A DNA stretch of 64,000 nucleotides from Polaribacter gangjinensis. GTDB taxonomy: Bacteria > Bacteroidota > Bacteroidia > Flavobacteriales > Flavobacteriaceae. Both the position numbers and the translations under genes were made by a program. The notes beneath the pieces were generated by a model that was not told where the DNA came from, did no database searches, and was given only the letters and a program-made list of their open reading frames with translations. The stretch covers positions 761,501 to 825,500 of the forward strand of contig NZ_CP150662.1 in assembly GCF_038024125.1 (NCBI RefSeq), given 5' to 3'. Below are positions 9,774-19,322 of this stretch, piece after piece; position 1 is the first letter of the stretch, and each line of letters begins with the position of its first letter.

Positions 9774-9816
9774 AAGTTTTTAGTTGTGAGTTAATAAATC
9801 TGGCAACTAAAAACTT
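9774..9816. repeat. Perfect 13-bp inverted repeat downstream of the receptor gene
   Basis: The arms AAGTTTTTAGTTG (9774-9786) and its exact reverse complement (9804-9816) flank a 17-bp spacer. The adjoining AACTTTAAACC (9819-9829) recurs inverted at 12295-12305 inside another intergenic inverted repeat. Confidence 0.6.
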
Positions 9817-9846
9817 TCAACTTTAAACCATTCAAATAAGAAACAT

Positions 9847-9876
9847 AAAAAAAGCTCGCAATTTGCGAGCTTTTTT
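9847..9876. terminator. Bidirectional rho-independent terminator
   Basis: The stem GCTCGC/GCGAGC (9854-9859 with 9865-9870) has loop AATTT, with A7 on the left and T6 on the right, so it can end transcription in both directions. It sits between the receptor gene (plus) and the small membrane protein gene (minus), which converge here. Confidence 0.9.
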
Positions 9877-9895
9877 AATATGTATAAAAGAAAAA

Positions 9896-10078
9896 CTATT
9901 TTTCTTCAGCAGCTTCAGCCGCTTTTTTAGCTTCTTTTTTTAATTTCATGTTTTCCCAAATAGTTCCTCCAATCCAATAAGGAACAACAAATGTTAGTAA
10001 AAATAATAACAACCAAAAACCTGCTGTGAAAATAAACATGAACAACACTAATCCTGAAAATTGCGAAAAATCTAACAT
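9896..10078 (-). CDS. Small single-domain membrane protein, 60 aa, unknown function
   Basis: A 60-residue protein: a polar N-terminus (MLDFSQFSG), one long hydrophobic stretch (about residues 9-38, containing FTAGFWLLLFLLTF) and a charged lysine/alanine/glutamate tail. I do not recognise the family. It looks real because it has its own TATTTTTG -7 element at 10106-10113, ends 20 bp before a strong terminator, and has a normal composition. It may be one or two transmembrane helices with a cytoplasmic coiled tail. Confidence 0.65.
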   Translation of the reverse strand: MLDFSQFSGLVLFMFIFTAGFWLLLFLLTFVVPYWIGGTIWENMKLKKEAKKAAEAAEEK

Positions 10079-10105
10079 TGTATTCTATTTGATATTTTAA
10101 TAACG

Positions 10106-10113
10106 CAAAAATA
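10106..10113 (-). promoter_or_regulatory. -7 promoter element TATTTTTG for the small membrane protein gene
   Basis: Exact match to TANNTTTG on the minus strand, 27 bp before the ATG at 10078. Confidence 0.45.
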
Positions 10114-10254
10114 AAAAATATATTTTCAAATTTTACTATCAAATCGATTAATTTTATATTAAAAAGCAAATTTCTTATCAACAATTCATAAAAAAATCAA
10201 CAAATACCTGTCACAGTTTTAGAACTTTCCTTCACTCTTTTGTTCGAGATTTTG

Positions 10255-10262
10255 TAAATTTG
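10255..10262 (+). promoter_or_regulatory. -7 promoter element TAAATTTG for fumC
   Basis: Exact match to TANNTTTG, 26 bp before the fumC ATG at 10289. There is no clear -33 TTTG at the usual 19-bp spacing. Confidence 0.55.
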
Positions 10263-10288
10263 TACCTCGAAAAAAACTTCCTTACATA

Positions 10289-11689
10289 ATGACACAATTC
10301 AGAATTGAAAAAGATACTATGGGACAAGTAAATGTTCCTGCTGACAAATATTGGGGCGCACAGACTGAACGTTCTAGAAACAATTTTAAAATAGGTCCTG
10401 CAGCTTCCATGCCTTTGGAAATTGTATATGGATTTGCTTATCTAAAAAAAGCAGCTGCTTATGCAAACTGCGATTTAGGCGTTTTATCTGCTGAAAAAAG
10501 AGATTTGATTGCTAAAGTATGTGACGAAATTTTAGCCGGAAAATTAGACGACCAATTTCCATTGGTAATTTGGCAAACAGGTTCTGGAACACAATCAAAC
10601 ATGAATGTAAATGAAGTGATTGCCAACAGAGCGCAAGAATTGGCTGGAAGAAAAATTGGTGAAGGTGAAAAAGCTATTCAACCTAATGACGATGTGAATA
10701 AATCACAATCTTCCAATGATACATTCCCAACAGGAATGCACATTGCCGCTTACAAAAAAATTGTAGAAACTACCATTCCTGGTGTAGAACAATTGAGAAA
10801 TACTTTACAAGCAAAATCAGAAGCTTTTAAAAACGTAGTAAAAATAGGACGTACCCATTTGATGGATGCTACTCCCCTAACCTTAGGACAAGAATTTTCA
10901 GGCTATGTTGCACAATTGAACTTCGGATTGAAAGCTTTGAAAAATACTTTAGCGCATTTATCAGAATTGGCTTTGGGAGGAACTGCTGTTGGTACAGGAT
11001 TAAATACACCTGCTGGTTATGATGTCTTAGTTGCCAAATACATTGCCGAATTTTCAGGAATGCCTTTTATTACTGCCGAAAATAAATTTGAAGCGTTGGC
11101 GGCTCATGATGCTTTAGTAGAAACTCATGGTGCATTGAAACAATTAGCAGTTTCATTGAATAAAATTGCCAACGATATTCGTATGATGGCATCAGGACCT
11201 CGTTCAGGAATTGGAGAAATCATCATTCCTGCAAACGAACCAGGTTCATCCATTATGCCTGGAAAAGTAAATCCAACTCAATGCGAAGCCATGACAATGG
11301 TGTGTGCACAAGTAATGGGAAATGATGTGGCTGTTACTATAGGTGGCACACAAGGACATTATGAATTGAATGTTTTTAAACCAATGATGGCTGCAAATGT
11401 GTTGCAATCCGCGCAATTGTTAGGAGATGCTTGTGTTTCTTTTGATGAAAATTGTGCTATCGGAATTGAGCCAAATCATCCAAGAATCAAAGAATTATTA
11501 AATAATTCATTGATGTTGGTAACTGCTTTAAACACAAAAATTGGTTACTACAAAGCGGCTGAAATTGCAAATACAGCTCACGAAAATGGAACTACCTTGA
11601 AAGAAGAAGCTGTACGTTTGGGTTATGTAACCCCTGAAGAGTATGATGCTTGGGTAAAACCTGAGGATATGATTGGGAGCTTAAAGTAA
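10289..11689 (+). CDS. fumC: Class II fumarate hydratase
   Basis: A 466-residue enzyme interconverting fumarate and L-malate in the TCA cycle; cytoplasmic, iron-independent homotetramer. The fumarase/aspartase superfamily signature [11 protein letters not shown] is intact (about residues 317-327), as are the [14 protein letters not shown] and [11 protein letters not shown] segments of the active site. The length is the family norm of about 465. The N-terminal [23 protein letters not shown] is typical of FumC, which argues against aspartase. It is transcribed alone with its own promoter element; the next gene starts 110 bp later. Confidence 0.96.
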   Translation: MTQFRIEKDTMGQVNVPADKYWGAQTERSRNNFKIGPAASMPLEIVYGFAYLKKAAAYANCDLGVLSAEKRDLIAKVCDEILAGKLDDQFPLVIWQTGSGTQSNMNVNEVIANRAQELAGRKIGEGEKAIQPNDDVNKSQSSNDTFPTGMHIAAYKKIVETTIPGVEQLRNTLQAKSEAFKNVVKIGRTHLMDATPLTLGQEFSGYVAQLNFGLKALKNTLAHLSELALGGTAVGTGLNTPAGYDVLVAKYIAEFSGMPFITAENKFEALAAHDALVETHGALKQLAVSLNKIANDIRMMASGPRSGIGEIIIPANEPGSSIMPGKVNPTQCEAMTMVCAQVMGNDVAVTIGGTQGHYELNVFKPMMAANVLQSAQLLGDACVSFDENCAIGIEPNHPRIKELLNNSLMLVTALNTKIGYYKAAEIANTAHENGTTLKEEAVRLGYVTPEEYDAWVKPEDMIGSLK

Positions 11690-11799
11690 AAAAAATATTA
11701 GAAGTACGATTTTAAATATTAGAAGTTTGATAATTATTATATAAAAAATCCAATATTGCAATTTTAATATTAAAAAAAGCAAAAGTTGAAAATCAAAAA

Positions 11800-12270
11800 A
11801 TGACTCACGAAAACTATATGACCGAAGCTGTAAATGCAGCTCTGCATGGAATGCAAAACAACGAAGGAGGTCCTTTTGGATGTGTTGTTGTTAAAGACGG
11901 AAAAATCATCGGAAAAGGAAATAACAAAGTAACCTCAACCAACGATCCAACTGCACATGCTGAAATAACGGCTATCAGAGATGCTTGTAAAAATCTAAAT
12001 TCCTTTCAATTAGATGGTTGTATAATTTATACTTCTTGTGAGCCATGCCCTATGTGTTTAGGGGCTATTTACTGGGCTAGACCTGCCAAAGTTTTTTATG
12101 GGAGCAATCAACAAGATGCAGCAAATATAGGTTTTGATGATGCTTTTATTTATAAAGAAATTCCATTGCCATACGAAAAACGAAGTATTCCTTTTAAACA
12201 AATTGGAAGAGAAATTGCCTTAGAGCCTTTTGAAAAATGGACAATAAAGCAAGATAAAATTGAATACTAA
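11800..12270 (+). CDS. Guanine deaminase-like nucleoside/nucleobase deaminase (CDA superfamily)
   Basis: A 156-residue zinc deaminase of the cytidine deaminase fold. It has HAEITAI (zinc histidine and catalytic glutamate) and CEPCPMCLGAIYWA (two zinc cysteines). The C-terminal FDDAFIYKEI and PFEKWTIKQD match the bacterial guanine deaminase (GuaD) group rather than TadA, whose tail differs. The likely reaction is guanine to xanthine in the cytoplasm. The upstream 110 bp holds a short direct repeat (AAATATTAGAAGT). A long inverted repeat follows the stop. The exact substrate is inferred. Confidence 0.82.
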   Translation: MTHENYMTEAVNAALHGMQNNEGGPFGCVVVKDGKIIGKGNNKVTSTNDPTAHAEITAIRDACKNLNSFQLDGCIIYTSCEPCPMCLGAIYWARPAKVFYGSNQQDAANIGFDDAFIYKEIPLPYEKRSIPFKQIGREIALEPFEKWTIKQDKIEY

Positions 12271-12275
12271 ATAGG

Positions 12276-12329
12276 TTCAAAATTTCGAGTTTGAGGTTTA
12301 AAGTTAGATTTTGAACTCGAAATTTTGAA
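12276..12329. repeat. Perfect 16-bp inverted repeat between convergent genes
   Basis: The arms TTCAAAATTTCGAGTT (12276-12291) and the exact reverse complement (12314-12329) flank a 22-bp spacer. It lies between the stops of two convergent genes and could act as a terminator, although the stem is AT-rich and lacks a clean T-run. Confidence 0.6.
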
Positions 12330-12338
12330 TTTTAAACT

Positions 12339-12848
12339 TTATAAGTATCTTTCTTGCAGCACTTTTAAATGATGCATTTGGTGTCCAGAGCACAAAAAAC
12401 CAATAGCTCTTACTGACATATTTTTGCCTGACCCAGAACCAATTCTAAGCAAAGCTTCATCCGTAAAACTATTAAAAAGAAGGATTGTTCCTTGTCTAAC
12501 AACACGCATTTCATCGAGTAAATCATTCCAATTACGGGCATTTGCATTGTCATTTGTCACAAACAGATCTTGGTCAAAACCTGGTAAAGCTGTTTTATCA
12601 TTTCTTGCAAAACATAACGCTCTGTAACAAAAAACTCGCTCTGTATCAATGATGTGCTGCACCACTTCTTTTACAGTCCATTTTCCAGAATCATAAGCAA
12701 AAAGCTGTTTTTCTATGGAAATATTTTGTAAGGATTGTTGAAAATTATCTTGAGAAATTACTAGATTTTCTACAATCGATTTTCCGTTTTGTGCCAATGG
12801 CTGAATGTAGCCTTCATAATAAGGTGCATATTCGTGTGATGAAATCAT
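12339..12848 (-). CDS. DinB family protein (DinB_2 domain)
   Basis: A 169-residue four-helix-bundle protein of the DinB/YfiT superfamily. Putative metal-binding histidines are visible in VVQHIIDTERVF and in the C-terminal GHQMHHLKVLQERY. Members are metal-dependent enzymes or thiol-linked proteins; no specific activity can be assigned. The frame is open to ATG 12893, but I prefer ATG 12848 (MISSHEYAPYY), because that is the usual N-terminus and a near-consensus -7 element TATTTTCG lies at 12871-12878. It converges on the deaminase gene. Confidence 0.78.
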   Translation of the reverse strand: MISSHEYAPYYEGYIQPLAQNGKSIVENLVISQDNFQQSLQNISIEKQLFAYDSGKWTVKEVVQHIIDTERVFCYRALCFARNDKTALPGFDQDLFVTNDNANARNWNDLLDEMRVVRQGTILLFNSFTDEALLRIGSGSGKNMSVRAIGFLCSGHQMHHLKVLQERYL

Positions 12849-12936
12849 ATCAATGAATTGTTTGTAGGTACGAAAATAGTGATTAATATTCAAATCCTAC
12901 AAGTCCCAAAATTTCGGGATAAAAACCTTATAAGTA

Positions 12937-12966
12937 TTGATTCCTAAAAAATAGATGCTACTTTTG
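12937..12966 (+). promoter_or_regulatory. Complete Bacteroidetes promoter TTG-N19-TACTTTTG
   Basis: TTG (12937-12939) and TACTTTTG (12959-12966) are separated by exactly 19 bp, matching the -33/-7 consensus. It would start the transcript of the gene at 13015 with a leader of roughly 45 bases. Confidence 0.7.
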
Positions 12967-13014
12967 CATCTTAAATAATTGTAGAAAGCTTTTAAAATTT
13001 AAAAATAAATATTA

Positions 13015-13509
13015 TTGTTTTTCAAACTCATTTCAAGAATTCGTTTTTTAGTAAATTCTACCAATCAACATGGAGTACATTCTCCTTTTGTATTTGATTT
13101 TGTTACCAAAGGGTTGTATCAAAAGTTACCAAAATCAGTAGCTACCAATGATTTTTTAGCAACACAAAAGCTTCGAAAAAAAGAACAAAAAATCCTTTTA
13201 AAAATCATCAATTACTTTCAAATTGATACAATTTACACCACTGTAGATGAATTAGAAAATACTTTTGACAATAATTATAAATTATTATTTATCAATACTA
13301 TAAATAAATTTAATTTCGATACAATTTCAGTTACATCCTCAAAACTAATTGTAGTATTTCAAGATATTCACTCAAACAAAGTAAATCAAGAAAAATGGGT
13401 AACATTGTGCAAAAACCCTAAAGCTACAGTAACGATTGATTTGTTTTATTTCGGAATGATTTTCTTCAGAAATGAACAAGCAAAAGAGCATTTTAAAATT
13501 CGAGTTTAA
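13015..13509 (+). CDS. Shortened O-methyltransferase-like protein, probably inactive
   Basis: A 164-residue protein starting at TTG 13015. Its N-terminus (STNQHGVHSPFVFDFVTK) and C-terminus (VTIDLFYFGMIFFRNEQAKEHF) match a class I SAM-dependent methyltransferase family that is common in Flavobacteriaceae and that I recall as about 230-250 residues. The middle is much shorter: after LLKIINYFQIDTIY the expected glycine-rich SAM motif (of the type ELGTSLG) is replaced by TTVDELEN and the rest of the Rossmann core is missing. The frame is intact and a strong promoter precedes it. It may be a decaying gene or a repurposed scaffold. Confidence 0.6.
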   Translation: MFFKLISRIRFLVNSTNQHGVHSPFVFDFVTKGLYQKLPKSVATNDFLATQKLRKKEQKILLKIINYFQIDTIYTTVDELENTFDNNYKLLFINTINKFNFDTISVTSSKLIVVFQDIHSNKVNQEKWVTLCKNPKATVTIDLFYFGMIFFRNEQAKEHFKIRV

Positions 13510-13533
13510 CAATTTTTTAGAGAACAATCTTTG

Positions 13534-13541
13534 TAACTTTG
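13534..13541 (+). promoter_or_regulatory. -7 promoter element TAACTTTG for the adenosyltransferase gene
   Basis: Exact TANNTTTG match 24 bp before ATG 13566. The TTG inside it begins the open frame at 13539 but is a promoter base triplet, not a start codon. Confidence 0.55.
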
Positions 13542-13565
13542 ACAACACATTCTATCAAAGAAAAA

Positions 13566-14138
13566 ATGAAAATATATACAAAAACAGGTGATGAAGGAAC
13601 TACAGGACTTTTTGGCGGTACAAGAGTTCAAAAAAACAACTTGCGCATAGAAAGTTATGGAACTGTTGACGAATTGAATGCATATATTGGCATGATTAAA
13701 GATCAAGAAATTAGCACTGAAATAAAACAATCGTTATTAAAAATTCAGCATGATTTGTTTACCCTAGGTGCTATGTTGGCAACACCTCCTGAAAAGGAAA
13801 CTTTAAAAAATGGCACTGATCGCTTGAATATTCCAAAAATTGATGAGAACTCCATTTTGTTTTTAGAAAACGAAATTGATCAAATGGAAGCTACTTTGCC
13901 ACAAATGACGCATTTTATTTTGCCAGGTGGTCACACTACTGTGTCATTCTGTCACATTGCAAGATGTGTTTGCAGACGTGCTGAGCGTTTAACAGTGGCA
14001 TTAAACGAACAAGAAAGTATCAATCAAACTATTTTGATGTATTTAAACCGACTTTCTGACTACCTTTTTGTGTTGGCACGAAAGTTGTCTCATGACCTAT
14101 CAATAGAGGAAATCAAATGGATTCCCGAAAAGTTATAG
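13566..14138 (+). CDS. Cob(I)alamin adenosyltransferase, PduO type
   Basis: A 190-residue ATP:cob(I)alamin adenosyltransferase of the PduO/MMAB family, which makes adenosylcobalamin. The family N-terminus MKIYTKTGDEGTTGLFGG (ATP-binding) is present, with the SYGTVDELNAYIG helix and the C-terminal CRRAERLTVAL and YLNRLSDYLFVLAR signatures. ATG 13566 gives exactly this N-terminus, while the upstream TTG 13539 lies inside a promoter element. No other cobalamin genes are in the window. Confidence 0.93.
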   Translation: MKIYTKTGDEGTTGLFGGTRVQKNNLRIESYGTVDELNAYIGMIKDQEISTEIKQSLLKIQHDLFTLGAMLATPPEKETLKNGTDRLNIPKIDENSILFLENEIDQMEATLPQMTHFILPGGHTTVSFCHIARCVCRRAERLTVALNEQESINQTILMYLNRLSDYLFVLARKLSHDLSIEEIKWIPEKL

Positions 14139-14178
14139 CACGTTCTTTTTTTATTATTTTATATTTCTTAAAAAAGAC

Positions 14179-14208
14179 TTGCGTAATTGAGTAAAAAAAT
14201 TATTTTTG
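14179..14208 (+). promoter_or_regulatory. Complete promoter TTG-N19-TATTTTTG for the DUF2795 gene
   Basis: TTG (14179-14181) and TATTTTTG (14201-14208) are 19 bp apart, and the ATG at 14230 follows 21 bp later. Confidence 0.7.
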
Positions 14209-14229
14209 CACAAAATTAAACGATAAGAA

Positions 14230-14451
14230 ATGTATTGGACATTAGAATTAGCATCTTATTTAGCAGATGCACCTTGGCCAGCAACCAAAGACGAATTAAT
14301 AGATTATGCCATTAGAACTGGTGCACCTTTGGAAGTTGTAGAAAATTTACAAGATATCGAGGATGAAGAAGAGCCTTACGATTCTATCATTGAGATTTGG
14401 CCAGATTATCCTTCTGAAGAAGATTATCTTTGGAATGAGGATGAATATTAA
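14230..14451 (+). CDS. DUF2795 domain small acidic protein
   Basis: A 73-residue, very acidic protein with the DUF2795 pattern (ASYLADAPWPATKDELIDYAI, then APLEVVENLQDI). Its function is not known; homologues are small conserved proteins in Bacteroidetes. The acidic C-terminus (DEEEP to EEDYLWNEDEY) is the family's usual tail. It is monocistronic, bracketed by a complete promoter and a good terminator. Confidence 0.85.
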   Translation: MYWTLELASYLADAPWPATKDELIDYAIRTGAPLEVVENLQDIEDEEEPYDSIIEIWPDYPSEEDYLWNEDEY

Positions 14452-14462
14452 AACATAAAAAC

Positions 14463-14488
14463 AAAGTCTCTCAAGAGGCTTTTTTTTT
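14463..14488 (+). terminator. Rho-independent terminator after the DUF2795 gene
   Basis: The stem AAAGTCTC/GAGGCTTT (one G-U pair) with loop TCAA is followed by nine T. Confidence 0.85.
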
Positions 14489-14519
14489 GTTACATAAAAT
14501 AACAACAAACCGTATTTTT

Positions 14520-14574
14520 CAGAAAAGTTTTTTCTGAGTACTAACCATAAAATTCAGCCAAGAAAACAGCTGAA
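14520..14574 (+). promoter_or_regulatory. Two small hairpins in the secA leader
   Basis: Hairpin 1 is CAGAAAA-GTT-TTTTCTG (14520-14536). Hairpin 2 is TTCAGC/GCTGAA (14553-14558 with 14569-14574), ending 15 bases before the secA ATG. They could influence secA translation; that role is inference. Confidence 0.35.
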
Positions 14575-14588
14575 CTAAAACATACGAA

Positions 14589-17500
14589 ATGAATATTTTA
14601 AATAATCTTATCAAACTTTTTGTAGGAGACAAACAACAAAAAGACCTAAAAAGTTTACAACCTATTATAGATAACGTCAAAAAATTTGAGGCCGAAATTT
14701 CGAAACTTTCCCATGATGAATTACGTGCAAAAACAGTAGAATTCAAAGAAAGAATTGCTGCAGCCACTAAAGAGTTTGAAGACAAAATCAATATTTTAGA
14801 AGAAGAAGCAAAACTTGCAACAATTGATCGTCAAGAAGAGATTTACACCGAAATTGACAATTTAAAAGATGCTTCTTATAAGGCTTCAGAAGAAGTGCTA
14901 TCTGCGATAATGCCTGAGGCGTTTGCTGTGGTAAAAGAAACTGCCATTCGTTTTGTAAATAACGAAGAAATTGAAGTTACTGCAACACCTTTTGATAGAG
15001 AATTATCTGCCATTAGAAAACACATCACTTTAGAAAATGACAAAGCATATTGGGCAAATTCTTGGGATGCTGCTGGGAAACCAGTTACTTGGGATATGGT
15101 TCATTATGATGTGCAATTGATTGGGGGATCTGTTTTGCATCAAGGGAAAATTGCTGAGATGATGACTGGTGAAGGAAAAACCTTGGTATCTACTCTGCCT
15201 GTGTATTTGAATGCTCTTTCTGGTAAAGGAGTTCATGTGGTTACTGTAAACGATTATTTGGCAAAACGTGATAGCGCTTGGATGGGACCAATTTTTGAAT
15301 TTCACGGTCTTTCTACAGATTGTATTGATTATCATCAACCCAACTCTGATGCCCGAAGAAAAGCCTACAATGCAGATATAACTTACGGAACAAACAACGA
15401 GTTTGGTTTTGATTATTTACGTGATAACATGGCCAGCTCAAAAGATGATTTAGTACAAAGAGCACCTAATTATGCCATTATTGATGAGGTAGATTCTGTT
15501 TTGATTGATGATGCAAGAACGCCATTAATAATTTCAGGTCCTGTGCCACAAGGAGACAGACACGAATTTAACGAACTAAAACCTTTAGTGGCTGATTTGG
15601 TAGATTTGCAACGCAAACATTTGGTGGGCGTTTTGGCAGAAGCTAAAAGACTAATTTCAGAAGGAAAAGATAAAGAAGGTGGATTTTTATTATTAAGAGT
15701 CTACAGAGGTTTACCCAAAAACAAAGCTTTGATTAAGTTTTTATCACAAGAAGGTGTAAAACAATTGTTGCAAAAAACCGAAAATCACTACATGCAAGAC
15801 AACAACAAATTGATGCCAGAAGTGGACGAAGATTTGTGGTTTGTTGTTGAAGAGAAAAACAATCAAATTGATTTAACCGATAAAGGAATTGCGCATTTAT
15901 CTGAAATCACTAAAAACGATAACTTTTTTGTATTGCCAGATATTGGCGTAAAAGTGGGCGAAATTGATCAATCTAATGCATCTGCTGAAGAAAAAGCTTC
16001 TTTAAAAGAAGAATTGTACCGCGATTTCAGCATTAAGAGTGAGCGAATTCACACCATGAATCAATTGTTAAAAGCCTACACCGTTTTTGAAAAAGACGTA
16101 GAGTATGTAGTGATGGACAACAAAGTGATGATTGTTGATGAGCAAACTGGCCGTATTATGGATGGTCGTCGTTATTCAGACGGATTGCACCAAGCCATTG
16201 AAGCCAAAGAAAATGTAAAAATTGAAGACGCTACTCAAACTTTTGCTACAGTTACCTTGCAAAACTACTTTAGAATGTACCGCAAATTGGCAGGTATGAC
16301 AGGTACTGCAATTACTGAAGCTGGCGAATTTTGGGAAATTTATAAACTTGATGTTGTTGAAATACCCACAAACAAACCAGTAACTAGAGAAGATAAAGAA
16401 GATTTAGTGTACAAAACTTCTCGCGAAAAATACAACGCGGTTATTGAAGATATTGTAAAATTGGTTTCTGAAAAAAGACCCGTTTTAGTTGGTACTACTT
16501 CTGTTGAAATTTCGGAATTGTTAGGAAGAATGTTGCAAATGCGCAAAATTCCACACAATATTTTAAATGCCAAATTACACAAACGCGAAGCTGATATTGT
16601 TGCTGAGGCAGGAAAACCTGGTGTGGTAACCATTGCAACTAATATGGCAGGACGTGGAACAGACATCAAACTAACTGAAGAAGTAAAAAAAGCAGGTGGT
16701 TTGGCAATTATTGGTACAGAACGTCATGACTCAAGACGTGTTGACAGACAGTTACGTGGACGTGCTGGACGTCAAGGAGATGTGGGTTCATCACAATTTT
16801 ATGTAGCTTTAGATGACAACTTGATGCGTTTGTTTGGATCTGACAGAATTGCCAAAATGATGGACAGAATGGGTTTGAAAGAGGGCGAAGTGATTCAGCA
16901 TTCTATGATTACAAAATCTATTGAACGTGCTCAGAAAAAAGTAGAAGAAAACAACTTTGGTATTCGTAAGCGTTTGTTAGAGTATGATGATATTATGAAT
17001 GCACAACGTGAATTTGTCTACAAAAGAAGACGCAATGCTTTAGACGGAAAACGTTTGCAAGTTGATATTGCTAACATGATTTATGATACTTGCGAATCGA
17101 TTGTAACTAAAAACAAAGCTGTAAAAGATTTTCAGAATTTTGAGTTTGAATTGATTCGTTTTTCATCCATGACTTCTCCTATTAGTGAAGTAGATTTTGA
17201 AAAATTATCAGAGAAAGAAATTACTGATAAGTTATACGAAATTGTAACGGCTCATTACAAATCGAAAATTGAAAAAAATGCAGTGTTGGCTTACCCTGTA
17301 ATTAAAGGTGTTTATGAAAACGAAGGTGATCGTTATGAGCGAATTGTAGTGCCCTTTACAGATGGTATCAAATCATTGCAAGTAGTTACCAACTTAAAAG
17401 AGGCTTATGAAACGCAAGGAAAAAGTTTGATTACCGATTTTGAAAAAAACATCACCCTAGCAATTATTGATGAAAATTGGAAAGAGCATTTGCGTAAAAT

Positions 17501-17924
17501 GGATGATTTGAAACAGTCTGTACAAAATGCCTCTTACGAACAAAAAGATCCATTATTGATTTATAAATTCGAAGCTTTTGAATTGTTTAAACTTACGGTT
17601 GATGAAATTAATAAAGAAGTTTTATCATTCTTGTTTAAGGGAGAATTGCCTAATCAAAGCGTAAATCAAATTTCGGAAGCGCGTCAAACAAAAAGAGAAC
17701 GTTTAAATACCAGCAAAGCTGATGTTAAAAACAGTACTGAACAAGCCATTGCCAATTCAAGACAACAGCAACAAGCACCTGTTGAAACGATTGTAAGAGA
17801 GCAACCCAAAATTGGTAGAAACGAAAAAGTAACCATTAAAAATGTAATGACTGGTGAAGAAAAAGAAGTAAAATTCAAGCAAGCCATTCCGTTGATAGAA
17901 AGTGGTAGTTGGGTAGTAAAATAA
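14589..17924 (+). CDS. secA: Preprotein translocase ATPase SecA
   Basis: A 1111-residue ATPase motor that drives secretory proteins through SecYEG. NBD1 has Walker A MTGEGKT (residues 192-198) and the [19 protein letters not shown] segment; NBD2 has [10 protein letters not shown] and [23 protein letters not shown]. It is longer than Escherichia coli SecA (901), with insertions before and within the preprotein-binding region (including the segment around [14 protein letters not shown]), as is usual in Bacteroidetes. The C-terminus ends in SGSWVVK and lacks the zinc-binding cysteine cluster for SecB. It is a single gene with hairpins in its leader and a strong terminator at 17951-17986. Confidence 0.97.
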   Translation: MNILNNLIKLFVGDKQQKDLKSLQPIIDNVKKFEAEISKLSHDELRAKTVEFKERIAAATKEFEDKINILEEEAKLATIDRQEEIYTEIDNLKDASYKASEEVLSAIMPEAFAVVKETAIRFVNNEEIEVTATPFDRELSAIRKHITLENDKAYWANSWDAAGKPVTWDMVHYDVQLIGGSVLHQGKIAEMMTGEGKTLVSTLPVYLNALSGKGVHVVTVNDYLAKRDSAWMGPIFEFHGLSTDCIDYHQPNSDARRKAYNADITYGTNNEFGFDYLRDNMASSKDDLVQRAPNYAIIDEVDSVLIDDARTPLIISGPVPQGDRHEFNELKPLVADLVDLQRKHLVGVLAEAKRLISEGKDKEGGFLLLRVYRGLPKNKALIKFLSQEGVKQLLQKTENHYMQDNNKLMPEVDEDLWFVVEEKNNQIDLTDKGIAHLSEITKNDNFFVLPDIGVKVGEIDQSNASAEEKASLKEELYRDFSIKSERIHTMNQLLKAYTVFEKDVEYVVMDNKVMIVDEQTGRIMDGRRYSDGLHQAIEAKENVKIEDATQTFATVTLQNYFRMYRKLAGMTGTAITEAGEFWEIYKLDVVEIPTNKPVTREDKEDLVYKTSREKYNAVIEDIVKLVSEKRPVLVGTTSVEISELLGRMLQMRKIPHNILNAKLHKREADIVAEAGKPGVVTIATNMAGRGTDIKLTEEVKKAGGLAIIGTERHDSRRVDRQLRGRAGRQGDVGSSQFYVALDDNLMRLFGSDRIAKMMDRMGLKEGEVIQHSMITKSIERAQKKVEENNFGIRKRLLEYDDIMNAQREFVYKRRRNALDGKRLQVDIANMIYDTCESIVTKNKAVKDFQNFEFELIRFSSMTSPISEVDFEKLSEKEITDKLYEIVTAHYKSKIEKNAVLAYPVIKGVYENEGDRYERIVVPFTDGIKSLQVVTNLKEAYETQGKSLITDFEKNITLAIIDENWKEHLRKMDDLKQSVQNASYEQKDPLLIYKFEAFELFKLTVDEINKEVLSFLFKGELPNQSVNQISEARQTKRERLNTSKADVKNSTEQAIANSRQQQQAPVETIVREQPKIGRNEKVTIKNVMTGEEKEVKFKQAIPLIESGSWVVK

Positions 17925-17950
17925 ACCACAACTTATTAAAATAGATTTAC

Positions 17951-17986
17951 AATCCGCAAAGTAACTTCTTGTTTTGCGGATTTTTT
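17951..17986 (+). terminator. Rho-independent terminator after secA
   Basis: A perfect 10-bp stem AATCCGCAAA/TTTGCGGATT with a 12-base loop is followed by a T-run. Confidence 0.9.
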
Positions 17987-18140
17987 ATAAATCGTAAATT
18001 TGTAAATTATTGAAAATGTGTTTATTGAATAAAATTTCATAAAGTATTTTATAGATTTTTTTATAAATAAAATTCAACAGTTAAACTTTTACAGATTTCA
18101 AGGGTCTAAACTGCGTACTCACTCACTTAACCCATTTATA

Positions 18141-19322
18141 ATGAAAAGCGTCCATCCAGTTTTTTTAGCGATTGCAGTTATAATTGTAAGCACCCTTTTG
18201 TCTTGTAGTAAAGAAGAAACTTATACTGCTATTGAAGAGAGCCCTTTAAATCTCCCCTCTACTCCATTTGATTACATCAATTTAAATTTACCAAGCCATT
18301 TTACAACCAATGTTCCTGGGCAGCCCTTACCAACATCCATCAATGGTACTGACAATACACCTACTAGTAATCCAATTACCAATGAAGGTGCAACTCTTGG
18401 ACGCGTGTTGTTTTATGATAAAAGTTTGAGTGCTAACGGCACTGTTTCTTGTGCTTCGTGTCATAAACAGGATAAAGGTTTTTCGGATGATGAAAAGCTA
18501 AGTATTGGTTTTGAAGGCGGATTTACAGGACGTCATTCCATGACATTGATCAATGCTCGCTTTTATCAAAGAGGACGTTTTTTTTGGGATGAAAGAGCCA
18601 GCACTTTAGAAGAACAAGTATTGATGCCTTTTCAAGACCCTGTAGAAATGGGAATGACTTTAGAGGAAGTTGTGAGCAATGTAGCAAAGCAAACTTACTA
18701 TCTTGACTTGTTTGAAAGTGCGTTTGGATCAAGAGAAATAACATCAGACAAAATTTCGAAAGCGTTGGCACAATTTGTAAGAAGTATTGTTAGTTTTAAT
18801 AGCAAATACGATCAAGGCAGAGCATTAGCTGCAGCTCCAGGTGCAAATTTTTCTAATTTTACTGCACAAGAAAACATGGGTAAAAATTTATTTTTTCAAA
18901 CAATTCCGAATGGTGGTGGTGCGTGTTTTGGTTGTCATACTACAGAGGCTTTTATTAGTGCAAATCCTGGACCTCAAAATAACGGATTGGATGTCAGCTC
19001 AACAAACGATTTAGGTGCAGGTGCTGTTTTTCCTAATCCAATTTTTGTGGGACGATTTAAAACATCAACTTTACGAAATATAGAATTGACTGCGCCTTAT
19101 ATGCACGATGGACGTTTTGCAACTCTAGAAGAAGTTGTAGAACATTACAATAGTGGTATACAAGCACATCCTACTCTCTCTCCAGCACTTACAGATGCCA
19201 ATGGAAATCCAATTCGCCTAAATTTTACGGAAACTGAAAAAGCCGCTTTGGTGGCCTTTTTAAAAACATTGACAGATACTAGTATTGATACTAATGCTAA
19301 ATGGAGCAATCCTTTTAAATAA
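18141..19322 (+). CDS. Di-haem cytochrome c peroxidase / MauG family lipoprotein
   Basis: A 393-residue periplasmic enzyme with two c-type haem sites, CASCH (C104, C107, H108) and CFGCH (C262, C265, H266). The signal peptide ends in a lipobox (STLLSC), so it is likely a lipoprotein. The N-terminal haem region continues KQDKGFSDD, and the axial-ligand segment LTAPYMHDGRFATLEEVVEHYNSG is typical of bacterial CcpA, which reduces hydrogen peroxide with electrons from cytochrome c. The gene appears monocistronic and converges on the sigma-factor gene. A MauG-like protein-modifying role cannot be excluded. Confidence 0.92.
   Translation: MKSVHPVFLAIAVIIVSTLLSCSKEETYTAIEESPLNLPSTPFDYINLNLPSHFTTNVPGQPLPTSINGTDNTPTSNPITNEGATLGRVLFYDKSLSANGTVSCASCHKQDKGFSDDEKLSIGFEGGFTGRHSMTLINARFYQRGRFFWDERASTLEEQVLMPFQDPVEMGMTLEEVVSNVAKQTYYLDLFESAFGSREITSDKISKALAQFVRSIVSFNSKYDQGRALAAAPGANFSNFTAQENMGKNLFFQTIPNGGGACFGCHTTEAFISANPGPQNNGLDVSSTNDLGAGAVFPNPIFVGRFKTSTLRNIELTAPYMHDGRFATLEEVVEHYNSGIQAHPTLSPALTDANGNPIRLNFTETEKAALVAFLKTLTDTSIDTNAKWSNPFK

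Noticed and set aside
13539..13565. Upstream TTG start extending the cobalamin adenosyltransferase by nine residues
   Set aside because: The TTG is part of the -7 element TAACTTTG, and the family N-terminus begins at ATG 13566.
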